From positions 1 through 64,000 of the forward strand of contig NZ_NESL01000007.1 in the NCBI RefSeq assembly GCF_003063435.1: a stretch of DNA of 64,000 nucleotides, read 5' to 3'. Position 1 is the first letter of the stretch; each line of letters starts with the position of its first letter. The notes below the pieces were generated by a model that saw nothing but the letters and a program-made list of their open reading frames with translations, searched no databases and was not told the origin of the DNA. Shown in pieces: positions 44,527 through 53,080 of the stretch. Source of the DNA: Limnohabitans sp. 2KL-1 (GTDB lineage Bacteria; Pseudomonadota; Gammaproteobacteria; Burkholderiales; Burkholderiaceae_C). A program made the translations under genes and the position numbers.

Positions 44527-45419
44527 AAATCCTGCTGTTCGGCAAAAACGGCCAGGTCGGCTGGGAGCTGCAACGCAGCCTGGCCCCTTTGGGCGAAGTG
44601 CTGGCGCTGGACCGGCACAGCACCAATTTCTGCGGTGACCTGAGCCAGCCCGAGCGTCTGGCTCAAACCGTGCGGGACTGGCGCCCTGACGTGATCGTCA
44701 ATGCCGCCGCCCACACGGCCGTCGACAAAGCCGAGTCTGAACCCGAATTGGCCCGCTGCCTGAACGCCACCGCACCGGCCGCACTGGCGCAGGCCGCCGC
44801 CGAAATCGGTGCCTGGCTGGTGCATTACTCGACCGACTACGTGTTCAACGGCGAGGGTGATCAAGCTTGGCAAGAAAGCGATGCCACCGGCCCGCTCAGC
44901 GTGTATGGCCAGACCAAGCTTGAAGGCGAGCAGCACATTGCTGCCAGTGGCTGCAAGCACCTGATTTTTCGCACCAGCTGGGTGTATGCGGCGCGGGGCG
45001 GCAACTTTGCTAAGACCATGCTACGCCTGGCCGCTGAACGTGAACGCCTCACGGTGATCGATGACCAACACGGTGCACCCACCGGCGCAGACCTGATTGC
45101 CGATGTGACCGCCCATGCCATTCGCCAAGCCATGGCCAGCCCAGCCCTCGCTTTGGCTGGCATTTACCACCTGGTGGCTTCGGGTGAAACCAGTTGGCAC
45201 GGCTACGCCAGCCACGTGATCGCACAGGCGCGTCACCTCCAGCCCGATCCGGGCCTGAAAGTGACCGAAATCGCACCTGTGGCTACCACCGCATTTCCAA
45301 CGCCCGCCAAGCGTCCGCTGAATTCACGCTTGAGCACCCACAAGCTGCAAGAAGCCTTTGGGCTGGTGCTGCCGTCGTGGCAGCAAGGTGTCAACCGCAT
45401 GCTGGCCGAGATCCTCTGA
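44523..45419 (+). CDS. rfbD: dTDP-4-dehydrorhamnose reductase
   Basis: 298 residues from ATG 44523 within the rfbB stop (ATGA). [18 protein letters not shown] is the NADP-binding loop, [19 protein letters not shown] and [10 protein letters not shown] the substrate/cofactor contacts, YGQTKLEGE the YxxxK pair, and [18 protein letters not shown] is also characteristic. Final reduction to dTDP-L-rhamnose. Followed by argB after 71 bases rather than by rfbA/rfbC. Confidence 0.95.
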   Translation: MKILLFGKNGQVGWELQRSLAPLGEVLALDRHSTNFCGDLSQPERLAQTVRDWRPDVIVNAAAHTAVDKAESEPELARCLNATAPAALAQAAAEIGAWLVHYSTDYVFNGEGDQAWQESDATGPLSVYGQTKLEGEQHIAASGCKHLIFRTSWVYAARGGNFAKTMLRLAAERERLTVIDDQHGAPTGADLIADVTAHAIRQAMASPALALAGIYHLVASGETSWHGYASHVIAQARHLQPDPGLKVTEIAPVATTAFPTPAKRPLNSRLSTHKLQEAFGLVLPSWQQGVNRMLAEIL

Positions 45420-45490
45420 GTCGTCACGGGCTTGCGGCACAATCCTCTGGACTTTTGAACCCTCATTTTTTTGACACTTCGCCACGCACC

Positions 45491-46390
45491 ATGACCGACA
45501 ACACCGCTGCCCCCACCGTTGCCCCGCATGATCAGGCCCAGATCCTGGCGCAGGCCATGCCCTACATCCGCAAGTTCCACGGCAAGACCTTGGTCATCAA
45601 ATACGGCGGCAACGCCATGACCGATCCGGCTTTGCAGCAGGCCTTTGCCGAAGACGTGGTGCTGCTCAAGCTGGTGGGCATGAACCCGGTGGTGGTGCAC
45701 GGCGGTGGCCCACAAATTGAAACAGCCTTGAAGCGCTTGGGTAAAAAAGGCGAGTTCATCCAAGGCATGCGCGTGACCGATGCCGAGACCATGGAAGTGG
45801 TCGAATGGGTGCTGGGTGGCGAGGTGCAGCAAGACATCGTGGGCATGATCAACCGCGCAGGCGGCAAGGCCGTGGGTCTGACGGGCCGTGACGGTGGGCT
45901 GATTCGCGCCAAAAAACTGCGCTTGGTGGACAGCCAGGACCCGAGCAAAGAACACGACGTGGGCCAGGTCGGCGAGATCGAAAGCATTGACCCTTCCATC
46001 TTGACCTGTTTGCAAGACGATGCCTTCATCCCCGTGGTCAGCCCCATCGGCTTTGGTGCCAACAACGAAAGCTACAACATCAACGCCGATGTGGTGGCCG
46101 CCAAACTGGCCACCGTGCTGCAAGCCGAAAAGCTGCTCATGCTCACGAACATCCGCGGTGTCCTGGACAAAGAAGGCCAGCTGCTGACCGAGCTGACGCC
46201 CAGCCGCATCGACGAGCTGTGTGCCGACGGCACCATCAGCGGCGGCATGATCCCCAAAATCGCGGGCGCGCTTGATGCGGCCAAGAGCGGTGTGAATGCG
46301 GTGCACATCATCGATGGCCGCGTGCCCCACGCCATGCTGCTGGAGGTGCTCTCCGAACAAGCCTTCGGCACCATGATCCGCAGCCGTTGA
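45491..46390 (+). CDS. argB: Acetylglutamate kinase
   Basis: 299 residues from ATG 45491; in-frame codons further upstream overlap rfbD and are not part of the protein. [20 protein letters not shown] (Lys and GGNA), [31 protein letters not shown] and [20 protein letters not shown] are the standard motifs of the amino-acid kinase family ArgB. Phosphorylates N-acetyl-L-glutamate in arginine synthesis. Confidence 0.95.
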   Translation: MTDNTAAPTVAPHDQAQILAQAMPYIRKFHGKTLVIKYGGNAMTDPALQQAFAEDVVLLKLVGMNPVVVHGGGPQIETALKRLGKKGEFIQGMRVTDAETMEVVEWVLGGEVQQDIVGMINRAGGKAVGLTGRDGGLIRAKKLRLVDSQDPSKEHDVGQVGEIESIDPSILTCLQDDAFIPVVSPIGFGANNESYNINADVVAAKLATVLQAEKLLMLTNIRGVLDKEGQLLTELTPSRIDELCADGTISGGMIPKIAGALDAAKSGVNAVHIIDGRVPHAMLLEVLSEQAFGTMIRSR

Positions 46391-46437
46391 AAGCGCGCGC
46401 ACGTCTGCGTGACCAGAATTAAAAAAGAGGGGGAGAC

Positions 46438-47061
46438 ATGGCAGACCAAGAACCACAAAGCGAGCGTTTTTCAGACGAGGACGCGACGCCTGCACGCAAA
46501 CGCCCACGGCCGGGCGAGCGGCGTTTGCAAATTTTACAAACCCTGGCATCCATGCTGGAGCAACCGGGTACCGAGCGTGTGACCACGGCCAGTTTGGCCG
46601 CCAAAATTGGTGTGAGCGAAGCGGCCCTGTACCGGCACTTCGCCAGCAAAGCGCAGATGTTTGAAGGCCTGATCGACTTTGTGGACCAATCGGTGATCGG
46701 CCTGATTCGGCAGGTGACAGATCGCGAGCCCGCAGGCCCTGTGCAGGCCAGCCGCATCGTGGCCTTGTTGCTGCAGTTTGCCGAGAAAAACCCGGGCATG
46801 AGCCGCGTGATGATTGGCGATGCCTTGGTGCTGGAGCACGAACGCTTGCAAGAGCGCATCAACTTGCTGTTTGACAAAATCGAGGCGCAGCTGCGTCAGT
46901 CCCTCAAAGGCATTGAGTCAGCCACCCCCACGGCCGACGCGCAGTTGGTGGCCTCTTTGCTGGTGGCCTTCATGCAAGGGCGCTTGCAGCGCTTTGCCCG
47001 TTCGGGCTTCAAGCGGCTGCCTTCGGAGCATTTGCAGGCGGCGCTGGCACGCATTCTGTAA
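46438..47061 (+). CDS. slmA: Nucleoid occlusion factor SlmA (TetR family)
   Basis: 207 residues. Basic N-terminus (RKRPRPGERRLQILQTLASM), HTH TTASLAAKIGVSEAALYRHF and FASKAQMFEGLIDFVDQSVI match SlmA, which binds specific chromosomal sites and blocks FtsZ ring assembly over the nucleoid. SD GGGGGAG five bases before ATG. In Comamonadaceae it commonly follows argB, as here. Confidence 0.88.
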   Translation: MADQEPQSERFSDEDATPARKRPRPGERRLQILQTLASMLEQPGTERVTTASLAAKIGVSEAALYRHFASKAQMFEGLIDFVDQSVIGLIRQVTDREPAGPVQASRIVALLLQFAEKNPGMSRVMIGDALVLEHERLQERINLLFDKIEAQLRQSLKGIESATPTADAQLVASLLVAFMQGRLQRFARSGFKRLPSEHLQAALARIL

Positions 47062-47107
47062 TCGTCCATTTCCTTGTAGTGCCGTACGCGAGATGACCGT
47101 CTTGTAG

Positions 47108-47129
47108 GTCGGCACTCGAAGAGTCCGAC
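47108..47129 (+). terminator. Imperfect hairpin downstream of slmA
   Basis: GTCGG-C-ACTC-GAA-GAGT-CCGAC: nine pairs with one bulged C and a 3-base loop, followed by GTTTAG rather than a T-run. Possible transcription end for slmA. Confidence 0.4.
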
Positions 47130-47175
47130 GTTTAGGGTGTATGCCAGCAGATGAGATCATGCCTGTGCATGGATA

Positions 47176-47199
47176 AATTGCAAGTCATGGCTTGCAATT
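47176..47199. promoter_or_regulatory. HipB operator
   Basis: AATTGCAAG-TCATGG-CTTGCAATT: perfect 9-bp arms around 6 bases, 20 bases upstream of the antitoxin start. Type II antitoxins of the Xre family usually repress their own operon through such a palindrome; this one is positioned over the expected promoter. The link to HipB is inferred from position. Confidence 0.7.
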
Positions 47200-47218
47200 A
47201 GGAATTTTTTCTGCAAAA

Positions 47219-47497
47219 ATGCACGCCATGACTGACAATATCCGCCTTCCTGATGAACTGGGCCGCCAACTGCAAGCCCGCCGAGAAGCGCTGGGCTTGA
47301 GCAAGTCTGCTCTGGCCGAAAAGGCTGGCAAGGTTCGCGAAGTGATCTATCGGCTGGAAGCGGGTGAAGAGTCCACGGTTTCGTCGCTGCTGGCCGTCAT
47401 GGGGGCCTTGGGGCTGGCGATGCGCATGGAGCGCGCAGGCTTGCCAACAGCCAGCGAAGTCGCTGCCAGGTTCATGGACGACGATGATGCTGCCTGA
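47219..47497 (+). CDS. hipB: HipB-like antitoxin (Xre-family HTH)
   Basis: 92 residues from ATG 47219 (ATG 47228 is an equally good start; neither has a clear Shine-Dalgarno). LGRQLQARREALGLSKSALAEKAGKVREVIYRLEAG is a lambda-repressor-like HTH, and the tail ends in acidic MDDDDAA. Binds and neutralises the downstream HipA kinase and represses the operon. Overlaps the toxin gene by 14 bases. Confidence 0.85.
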   Translation: MHAMTDNIRLPDELGRQLQARREALGLSKSALAEKAGKVREVIYRLEAGEESTVSSLLAVMGALGLAMRMERAGLPTASEVAARFMDDDDAA

Positions 47498-48719
47498 AAA
47501 AATCCGGTTGCTGAACGTCTCGATTGGCGATGCAGAAAACGCTGGTCAGCTGCTCCGGGCGTCCACTTACGAATTCCGTTATGTGCAGCCCCAGGCTGAG
47601 CAAGCTGCCGTGGCCTTGCTCATGCCCGCCTCGCAGCAGCTCACCTGGCAAGATGGCGACCTGTTTCCGCCGATGGACCAGAACCTGCCTGAAGGCGACT
47701 TGTTCATGAAGATCCGGGAACTCTTCCCGAAGCAACCCATGACGCCCATGCACATGCTGGCGCTGGTTGGGCGCAATGGGATCGGGCGGCTGGGTTATAG
47801 CCTGCCCGGCGAAACACCCACACCCATGCCACGAACGCTGAGCAAAAGCGAATTGTTGGGCACGGCCTACACACCAGAGGTGTTCAATGAACTGGTGGCC
47901 GCTTATCTCAGCACAGGCGCGGGCATCGCAGGCATGCAGCCCAAGATCATGGTGCCTGACCAGCCCACCGTGCCGATACCCTCGCTCATCGTGAAGGCGG
48001 CCAGCGCCGCTTATCCAGGCTTGGCCGTCAATGAATTTCTGTGCCTGACAGCGGCCCAGGAAGCAGGCATCGAAACGCCGACATTCGCGTTGTCTGACGA
48101 TGGACAGATGCTGGTGCTGGACCGCTTTGATTTGGTCGTTCATGACAATGGCCGGGTCGAGCGTTTGGGTTTTGAGGACATCGCGTCCCTTGCCGGACTG
48201 CGCGTGCGTGACATCTTGTCTGATCGCAAGTACCAGGGCAGCTACCAGCGGATTGCAGAACTCCTGCGCCAATTGCAATTGCCCAGCGACAACCTGCATC
48301 GGTTTTTTGAGCAGGTCGCGTTTTCCATCATGGTGCGCAATGGCGATGCGCACTTGAAAAATTTTGGCCTGCTTTACCGTTCGTCTGAAGATGTTTGGCT
48401 GGCCCCGATGTTCGATGTGGTGACCACCAGCATCTACACCTACACGCAATACACAGGCGGCCCCGAATTGGAGGACCGTACCCTGGCACTCAAACTGTTT
48501 GCGGGCAAACACCACACCAAAGCCTATCCCACCCAAGAGGAACTGGAAGACTTTGGCCGTCGTGTGTGCGGGGTCAGTCAGCCCAGCCAAACGCTCAAGC
48601 GCATCGCCCAGGCCATGCACAGCACCATGGAAAAAGCCAAAGGCGACCCGCGAGTGCCCAGGGCGTTGTGGGCGCAGATGGCGCAGGCTTGGGAGTCGGG
48701 GTACGGGTATGCGAGATAG
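47484..48719 (+). CDS. hipA: HipA-like serine/threonine kinase toxin
   Basis: 411 residues from ATG 47484 (or 47487). The N-terminal subdomain (about 1-110) is followed by the kinase core: SLIVKAASAAYPGLAVNEFL (ATP-binding), MLVLDRFDLV, VRNGDAHLKNFGLLY (catalytic Asp and Asn) and LAPMFDVVTTSIYTY (metal-binding Asp). GIAGMQPKIMV corresponds to the G/SxQPK loop of HipA. E. coli HipA phosphorylates GltX and induces persistence; this relative's target is not known. All catalytic residues seem present, so it is probably active. Confidence 0.87.
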   Translation: MMLPEKIRLLNVSIGDAENAGQLLRASTYEFRYVQPQAEQAAVALLMPASQQLTWQDGDLFPPMDQNLPEGDLFMKIRELFPKQPMTPMHMLALVGRNGIGRLGYSLPGETPTPMPRTLSKSELLGTAYTPEVFNELVAAYLSTGAGIAGMQPKIMVPDQPTVPIPSLIVKAASAAYPGLAVNEFLCLTAAQEAGIETPTFALSDDGQMLVLDRFDLVVHDNGRVERLGFEDIASLAGLRVRDILSDRKYQGSYQRIAELLRQLQLPSDNLHRFFEQVAFSIMVRNGDAHLKNFGLLYRSSEDVWLAPMFDVVTTSIYTYTQYTGGPELEDRTLALKLFAGKHHTKAYPTQEELEDFGRRVCGVSQPSQTLKRIAQAMHSTMEKAKGDPRVPRALWAQMAQAWESGYGYAR

Positions 48720-48903
48720 GTGGAAGTTACTGAGCTTTCTACCTTGGTGATGCAATGACTGGTTCAGGCTGGGACCAGACATTCAATCGTCGCAAGTGGC
48801 TGGCCGCAACCGACCCAAAGCAGAAGTCCAATGCCATGCCTTGGGTGCCCGCCTAATTCCTACAGGCCATGCTTAACGCTCAGCCATCGGTCACTTCATT
48901 GAG
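48720..48903. other. Intergenic stretch after hipA
   Basis: 184 bases between hipA and the convergent Bug receptor. A 33-codon frame at 48755-48856 (MTGSGWDQTFNRRKWLAATD...) exists, but I recognise no family and no ribosome-binding site; it may be the tail of a lost gene. No terminator stem stands out. Confidence 0.3.
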
Positions 48904-49893
48904 TTATTCGGTGGTGATGTTACGTTCTTTAATGACTCGATTCCATAGACTGGTTTGCTGCTCAATGAACTTCTTTGCTTGCTCAGGTGTACCTTTTTGA
49001 ATCTCACCACCGAGTTGTCCCACGCGTGCTTTGACGTCAGGTGATTCAAGCGCTTGTTGAAATGCCGAAGCCAATTTTTTCATCACGGGCTCGGGCGTGT
49101 TGGCGGGTGCAAATACAGCGTTCCACTCGTAAATCTCGGTGCCTTTGAGACCCGATTCGCTTAAGGTGGGCACGTCGGGCAAGATGGGCGAGCGTTTGCC
49201 TGAAGTCACGGCCAATGCTTTGAGTTTGCCGGATTGAACGTGTTGCAAGGTCGAGGCCAGATTTCCGAAGAAAAGGGGCACTTGACCGCCGATCACGTCG
49301 TTAAGTGCGGGGCCGCCCCCTTTGTAGGGAACGTGCACCATGTCCACCTTGGCGGCAGATTCAAACAGGGCACCTGCCAAATGTTGGGCTGACCCATTGC
49401 CCGATGAGGCATAAGAAACAGCGTCCTTGCTTTTGCGGGCAGCGGCCATCAGTTCAGCCATGTTTTTGGCCGGGAAGTTGGCGTTGACCAACACCACGTT
49501 GGGGAACAAGGCGACGATGCCAACAGCCTGAAAGGCCTTGGCGCTGTCGTAGGGCAGCTTGGGGTAGAGCGATGGGTTAACGGCAAAAGATGAAGCATCC
49601 AGCATCAAGGTGTAGCCGTCTGGGGCGGCTTTGGCGACAGCGGCAGCGCCGATTTGGCCGCCTGCGCCAGGCTTGTTGTCAATCACGATGGCCTGACCCA
49701 GTGCTTCGCCCATCTTGGGTGCAATCAGTCTGGCCATAGCGTCGGCACCTCCACCTGGTGGGTAAGTGACGACCAGCGTGATGGGCTTGCTGGGATAGAC
49801 CGCTTGGGCCATGGCAGAGGGTGCGGCTGCGCAGATGGCGAGCGATGCCCATGCGATCAAATGAAATGCTTGGCGACGAACAAGGTGAGTCAT
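48904..49893 (-). CDS. Tripartite tricarboxylate-type solute receptor (Bug/TctC family)
   Basis: 329 residues. Signal peptide to about residue 30 (LIAWASLAICAAAPSAMAQA). The mature start YPSKPITLVVTYPPGGGADA is the typical Bug sequence; DNKPGAGGQIGAAAVAKAAP and YASSGNGSAQHLAGALFESA contact the carboxylate ligand in relatives. No TctA/TctB membrane partners are in the window, which is usual for orphan Bug receptors in Burkholderiales. It follows the GntR gene by 20 bases on the same strand. Confidence 0.92.
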   Translation of the reverse strand: MTHLVRRQAFHLIAWASLAICAAAPSAMAQAVYPSKPITLVVTYPPGGGADAMARLIAPKMGEALGQAIVIDNKPGAGGQIGAAAVAKAAPDGYTLMLDASSFAVNPSLYPKLPYDSAKAFQAVGIVALFPNVVLVNANFPAKNMAELMAAARKSKDAVSYASSGNGSAQHLAGALFESAAKVDMVHVPYKGGGPALNDVIGGQVPLFFGNLASTLQHVQSGKLKALAVTSGKRSPILPDVPTLSESGLKGTEIYEWNAVFAPANTPEPVMKKLASAFQQALESPDVKARVGQLGGEIQKGTPEQAKKFIEQQTSLWNRVIKERNITTE

Positions 49894-49913
49894 GACATAT
49901 CTCCCGGGGTGGT

Positions 49914-50654
49914 TTATTGGACTTGTGCGGTGTACTTGAAAGAATAGGCATCACCACGTGTGGTGCGAAGCTCAACACAACGGCCGGCCATGTCGAAGGC
50001 CTGACGCTCGACCAGAACGCAGGGGTGTGAGGCGGCCAGCTTCAAGCGCTTGGCTTGCGTGGCATTGAGTTGGGAAAAGCTCAGGGTATCTTGTGTTTTT
50101 TGAATAACAACCCCGCAACGCTGTTGGTACATGGGGTACAGCAAATCGTCCCATGCGTTGGTGTCTGAATCGGCCAATGCCCCAAAAATCGGCAATGGCA
50201 AAACGATGGTTTCCAGCAGGCAAGGTTCTGCGTCCAGACTTCGAACGCGTTCGAGTTGAAGCACTTGTGCGCCGTGTTCAAGACCGAAAACATGAGCCTC
50301 TTGCACGCTGGCGCTGCGGAGGCGACTCGTCAGGATGCGCGAGTGGGGCGTTGTGCTGCTGTCGTCATCCAGGCCGCGAAATCTGAAGAACCGCATCATT
50401 GAAGCGCCATCGACACCCTTGGTCACAAAAGTGCCCTTGCCGTGCCGACGTTGCAAGACCCCGTCTTCAACCAACAACGACAAGGCTTGGCGGATTGTTC
50501 CCAGCGCGACGCCATAGCTTTGAGCCAAAGTCGATTCGGCTGGGATGAGCTCACCAGGTGCCCACTCGCCCAGCAGGATGCGATCACGCAAAGCCTGCGC
50601 CAACTTGCCGTAGCGGCTTTGGCCGGGCGTATTGTCGATCAGAAGTGTGGACAT
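49914..50654 (-). CDS. GntR-family regulator, HutC/UTRA type
   Basis: 246 residues from ATG 50654 (a TTG at 50666 would add four). Winged HTH: YGKLAQALRDRILLGEWAPG, ELIPAESTLAQSYGVALGTI, RQALSLLVEDGVLQRRHGKG. The C-terminal UTRA-like effector domain (about 95-240) contains LQLERVRSLDAEPCLLETIV and KLAASHPCVLVERQAF. Likely represses both its own unit and the divergent amidohydrolase through the inverted repeat in the 39-base gap. Confidence 0.88.
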   Translation of the reverse strand: MSTLLIDNTPGQSRYGKLAQALRDRILLGEWAPGELIPAESTLAQSYGVALGTIRQALSLLVEDGVLQRRHGKGTFVTKGVDGASMMRFFRFRGLDDDSSTTPHSRILTSRLRSASVQEAHVFGLEHGAQVLQLERVRSLDAEPCLLETIVLPLPIFGALADSDTNAWDDLLYPMYQQRCGVVIQKTQDTLSFSQLNATQAKRLKLAASHPCVLVERQAFDMAGRCVELRTTRGDAYSFKYTAQVQ

Positions 50655-50670
50655 GGGTTGAAACAAGACA

Positions 50671-50684
50671 TCTAGAGGACTAGA
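50671..50684. promoter_or_regulatory. GntR operator between divergent genes
   Basis: TCTAG-AGGA-CTAGA, perfect 5-bp arms, in the middle of the 39 bases that separate the gntR and amidohydrolase start codons. The position leaves almost no room for promoters outside the site. Confidence 0.6.
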
Positions 50685-50693
50685 ATATACAAC

Positions 50694-51503
50694 ATGAATT
50701 CACTGAAGTCAAAAAACTGGGTCGATACCCATTTCCACGTTTTCAATGCGAGCGTTGCCATCGAGGGTGCCCGGTATGTGCCGCAGTACAGTGCCGTGTT
50801 ATCCGACTGGATGAGGCAAGCACAAAACGTTGGTGTGACACGTGGTGTTTGGGTGCAGCCCAGTTTTTTGGGTAACGACAACAGCCTGATGTTGGATGCG
50901 CTCAAGGCTCACCCTGACATGCTACGCGGCATCGCTGTGGTGAGGCCTGATGTGAGTTTGGAAGAGTTCAACACCTTGCATGAAGTAGGTGTGCGAGGTA
51001 TCCGTTTGAATTTGGCAGGTGTATCTCATGACATTCCGGCATGGGCACAGGCCCATATCCTCTGGGATGCTATGCAGTCGCGCGGGTGGCACCTTGAGGT
51101 ACACACAGATCAAGGCAAACTGCCTCACGTACTCAGTCAATTGCCATCGGATTTGCCCCTTGTTGTGGACCATATGGCCAAGCCATTGCGTGCCAGTGCG
51201 GATGACCCCACCTTGCGGGCCTTGAACGCTCGGGCCATGGTTTCGCCTGTATACGTCAAGTTGAGTGGCGCTTACCGGTTGGGTGAAGTCGATCCTGGGC
51301 GCTTGGCCGCGCTCTTACTGAGTGAGTTGGGGCCCAGTGCACTGCTCTGGGGAAGCGATTGGCCATGCACTAACCATGAACAGTTTGCAGACTTCGAAAA
51401 GCTCATTGCGCAAGCCAACGAATGGATCATTTCCGAGCACATTGAGCAAATCATGTCTCGCAATCCATTGCAGCTTTACTGGGATTATTTTTCATCGCGC
51501 TGA
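50694..51503 (+). CDS. Amidohydrolase family protein (2-pyrone-4,6-dicarboxylate hydrolase-like)
   Basis: 269 residues; TIM-barrel metal-dependent hydrolase. WVDTHFHVFNAS is the HxH metal motif of strand 1, GIRLNLAGVSHD follows strand 4, LVVDHMAKPL provides the next His, and LLWGSDWPCTNHE contains the last-strand Asp. Closest in style to LigI-type lactonases and the gli-type dicarboxylate lactone hydrolases. With a Bug receptor and a GntR regulator next door it probably opens a lactone of an imported organic acid. Confidence 0.85.
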   Translation: MNSLKSKNWVDTHFHVFNASVAIEGARYVPQYSAVLSDWMRQAQNVGVTRGVWVQPSFLGNDNSLMLDALKAHPDMLRGIAVVRPDVSLEEFNTLHEVGVRGIRLNLAGVSHDIPAWAQAHILWDAMQSRGWHLEVHTDQGKLPHVLSQLPSDLPLVVDHMAKPLRASADDPTLRALNARAMVSPVYVKLSGAYRLGEVDPGRLAALLLSELGPSALLWGSDWPCTNHEQFADFEKLIAQANEWIISEHIEQIMSRNPLQLYWDYFSSR

Positions 51504-51717
51504 GAGGTGATTAGCAGTGGATTTCTCGATGCTGAAACACTTCGTTCAAGTTGATGACAAATACACGGCTTGATTAGCAGTCACAGTTGTAGTGAACGCC
51601 CGCAGACCATTTACGTGATATCGATGACTGACCGCTTCTGGCCGTTAGCAGACAACGGGCTCACTCGGATCGATGCCTGCAACCGCTGCAAAGCAGCCGA
51701 TTCATGGTCAGAGTGCA
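51504..51717. other. Intergenic region between convergent genes
   Basis: 214 bases between the amidohydrolase and the ManD-type gene. The block about 51624-51720 can be translated as MTDRFWPLADNGLTRIDACN..., but this looks like non-coding dispersed sequence rather than a gene; there is no SD and it runs into the next gene. Possibly part of a repeat family (not testable here). No terminator with a T-run seen. Confidence 0.3.
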
Positions 51718-52929
51718 TCACCAATTCCACAAAGTCCCATCATGCTGCAACCGGTTCACGGGCAAATAAGCCCGTTGATACGGGTACTTGGCAGCCAGCT
51801 TTTCGTCGATGTCCACCCCATGACCGGGGGACTCGCCGCAGTGCATCATGCCGCGCTCACAGTGGTAATCGTGCGGGAAGACCGACAGCATTTCCTCGCT
51901 GTGCGGCATGTATTCCTGCACGCCAAAGTTGGGCACCCAGGTGTCAAAGTGCAGGGCTGTGCCCATGCACACGGGTGACAAATCGGTTGCGCCGTGGCAG
52001 CCGGTGCGCACTTGGTAGAGGTTGGCCAGGTCAGCGATGCGCCGCAGGTGCGTGATGCCGCCCGCGTGGACCACGGTGGTGCGGATGTAGTCGATCAGTT
52101 GCTTTTCGATCAGTGTCTTGCAGTCCCAGATGCTGTTGAAAATCTCGCCCACAGCAATGGGTGTGGTGGTGTGGTGGCGTATCCACTGGAAGGAATCCTG
52201 GTTTTCGGCGGGCGTTGGGTCTTCCATCCAGAACATGCGCATGGGCTCGAGCGCCTTGCCCAGTTGGCCCGCTTCGATGGGCGTCAGGCGGTGGTGCACG
52301 TCGTGCAGCAAATGGATGTCGGGACCCACGGCTTCCCGCACGGCTTCAAACAGGCCGGGCGTGTGGCGCAAATATTTTTCGGTGCTCCAGTCGTGTTCGC
52401 TGGGCAAGTTGCCGTCGGCAGGTTCATACATGCGGTTCGCACCGCTGACGCCATAAACCTTGTTCAGCCCCGGCACGCCGCTTTGGGCGCGGATGGCCAA
52501 GTAGCCTTCTTCCTTGTGGCGCAAGACTTCGTCCACCGTTTCGGCCGTGTCGCGGCCGTTGGCGTGGCCGTAGACCATGACTCCGGTGCGGCTGCGCCCG
52601 CCCAGCAGTTGGTACAGCGGCATGTTGGCCATCTTGGCCTTGATGTCCCACAGCGCGGTGTCCACCGCGGCAATCGCGCTCATGGTCACCGGGCCGCGCC
52701 GCCAGTAGGCGCCTTTGTAAAGGTATTGCCAGATGTCCTCGATTTGCTGTGGGTCGCGCCCGATCAGGCAGGGAATGAGGTGGTCTTGGAGGTAGCTGAC
52801 CACGGCCAACTCGCGGCCGTTGAGCGTGGCGTCGCCCACGCCGGTGACGCCTTGGTCGGTTTCGATCTTGAGGGTGACGAAGTTGCGGCCAGGGCTGCAG
52901 ACGATGACGCGGGCGGCGGTGATTTTCAT
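51718..52929 (-). CDS. manD: D-mannonate dehydratase, ManD type (enolase superfamily)
   Basis: 403 residues from ATG 52929; upstream in-frame codons lack similarity. Enolase-superfamily features: [28 protein letters not shown], the metal ligands in HDVHHR (about residue 210), WMEDPTP and GEIFNS, and [20 protein letters not shown]. The HGATDLSP loop has Ala where the poorly active RspA-like proteins have Pro, suggesting a genuine mannonate dehydratase (from memory of the ManD literature). Product: 2-keto-3-deoxy-D-gluconate. Last gene of the minus-strand catabolic operon. Confidence 0.87.
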   Translation of the reverse strand: MKITAARVIVCSPGRNFVTLKIETDQGVTGVGDATLNGRELAVVSYLQDHLIPCLIGRDPQQIEDIWQYLYKGAYWRRGPVTMSAIAAVDTALWDIKAKMANMPLYQLLGGRSRTGVMVYGHANGRDTAETVDEVLRHKEEGYLAIRAQSGVPGLNKVYGVSGANRMYEPADGNLPSEHDWSTEKYLRHTPGLFEAVREAVGPDIHLLHDVHHRLTPIEAGQLGKALEPMRMFWMEDPTPAENQDSFQWIRHHTTTPIAVGEIFNSIWDCKTLIEKQLIDYIRTTVVHAGGITHLRRIADLANLYQVRTGCHGATDLSPVCMGTALHFDTWVPNFGVQEYMPHSEEMLSVFPHDYHCERGMMHCGESPGHGVDIDEKLAAKYPYQRAYLPVNRLQHDGTLWNW

Positions 52930-53080
52930 GGCTTTGTTTGCGTGAATGGTTGCGTTGTCATGCAATGGCGTCAGACTGGTTTTGTCGGTCGGCGGCTTTG
53001 GCCCCGACATGAGGCCTGAGCCCAAGCGAGACTTGTCGGAGCTGAAGCTGCCGACCTACGGGGGGCGCGTATAGGGGCTT

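Noticed and set aside
45233..46549. 438-codon minus-strand frame antisense to argB
   Set aside because: argB has complete kinase motifs; the antisense product shows no recognisable domain.
51570..51720. Small protein MTDRFWPLADNGLTRIDACN... upstream of manD stop
   Set aside because: No ribosome-binding site, continues as the antisense of the ManD gene and lacks a recognisable domain; more likely non-coding dispersed sequence.
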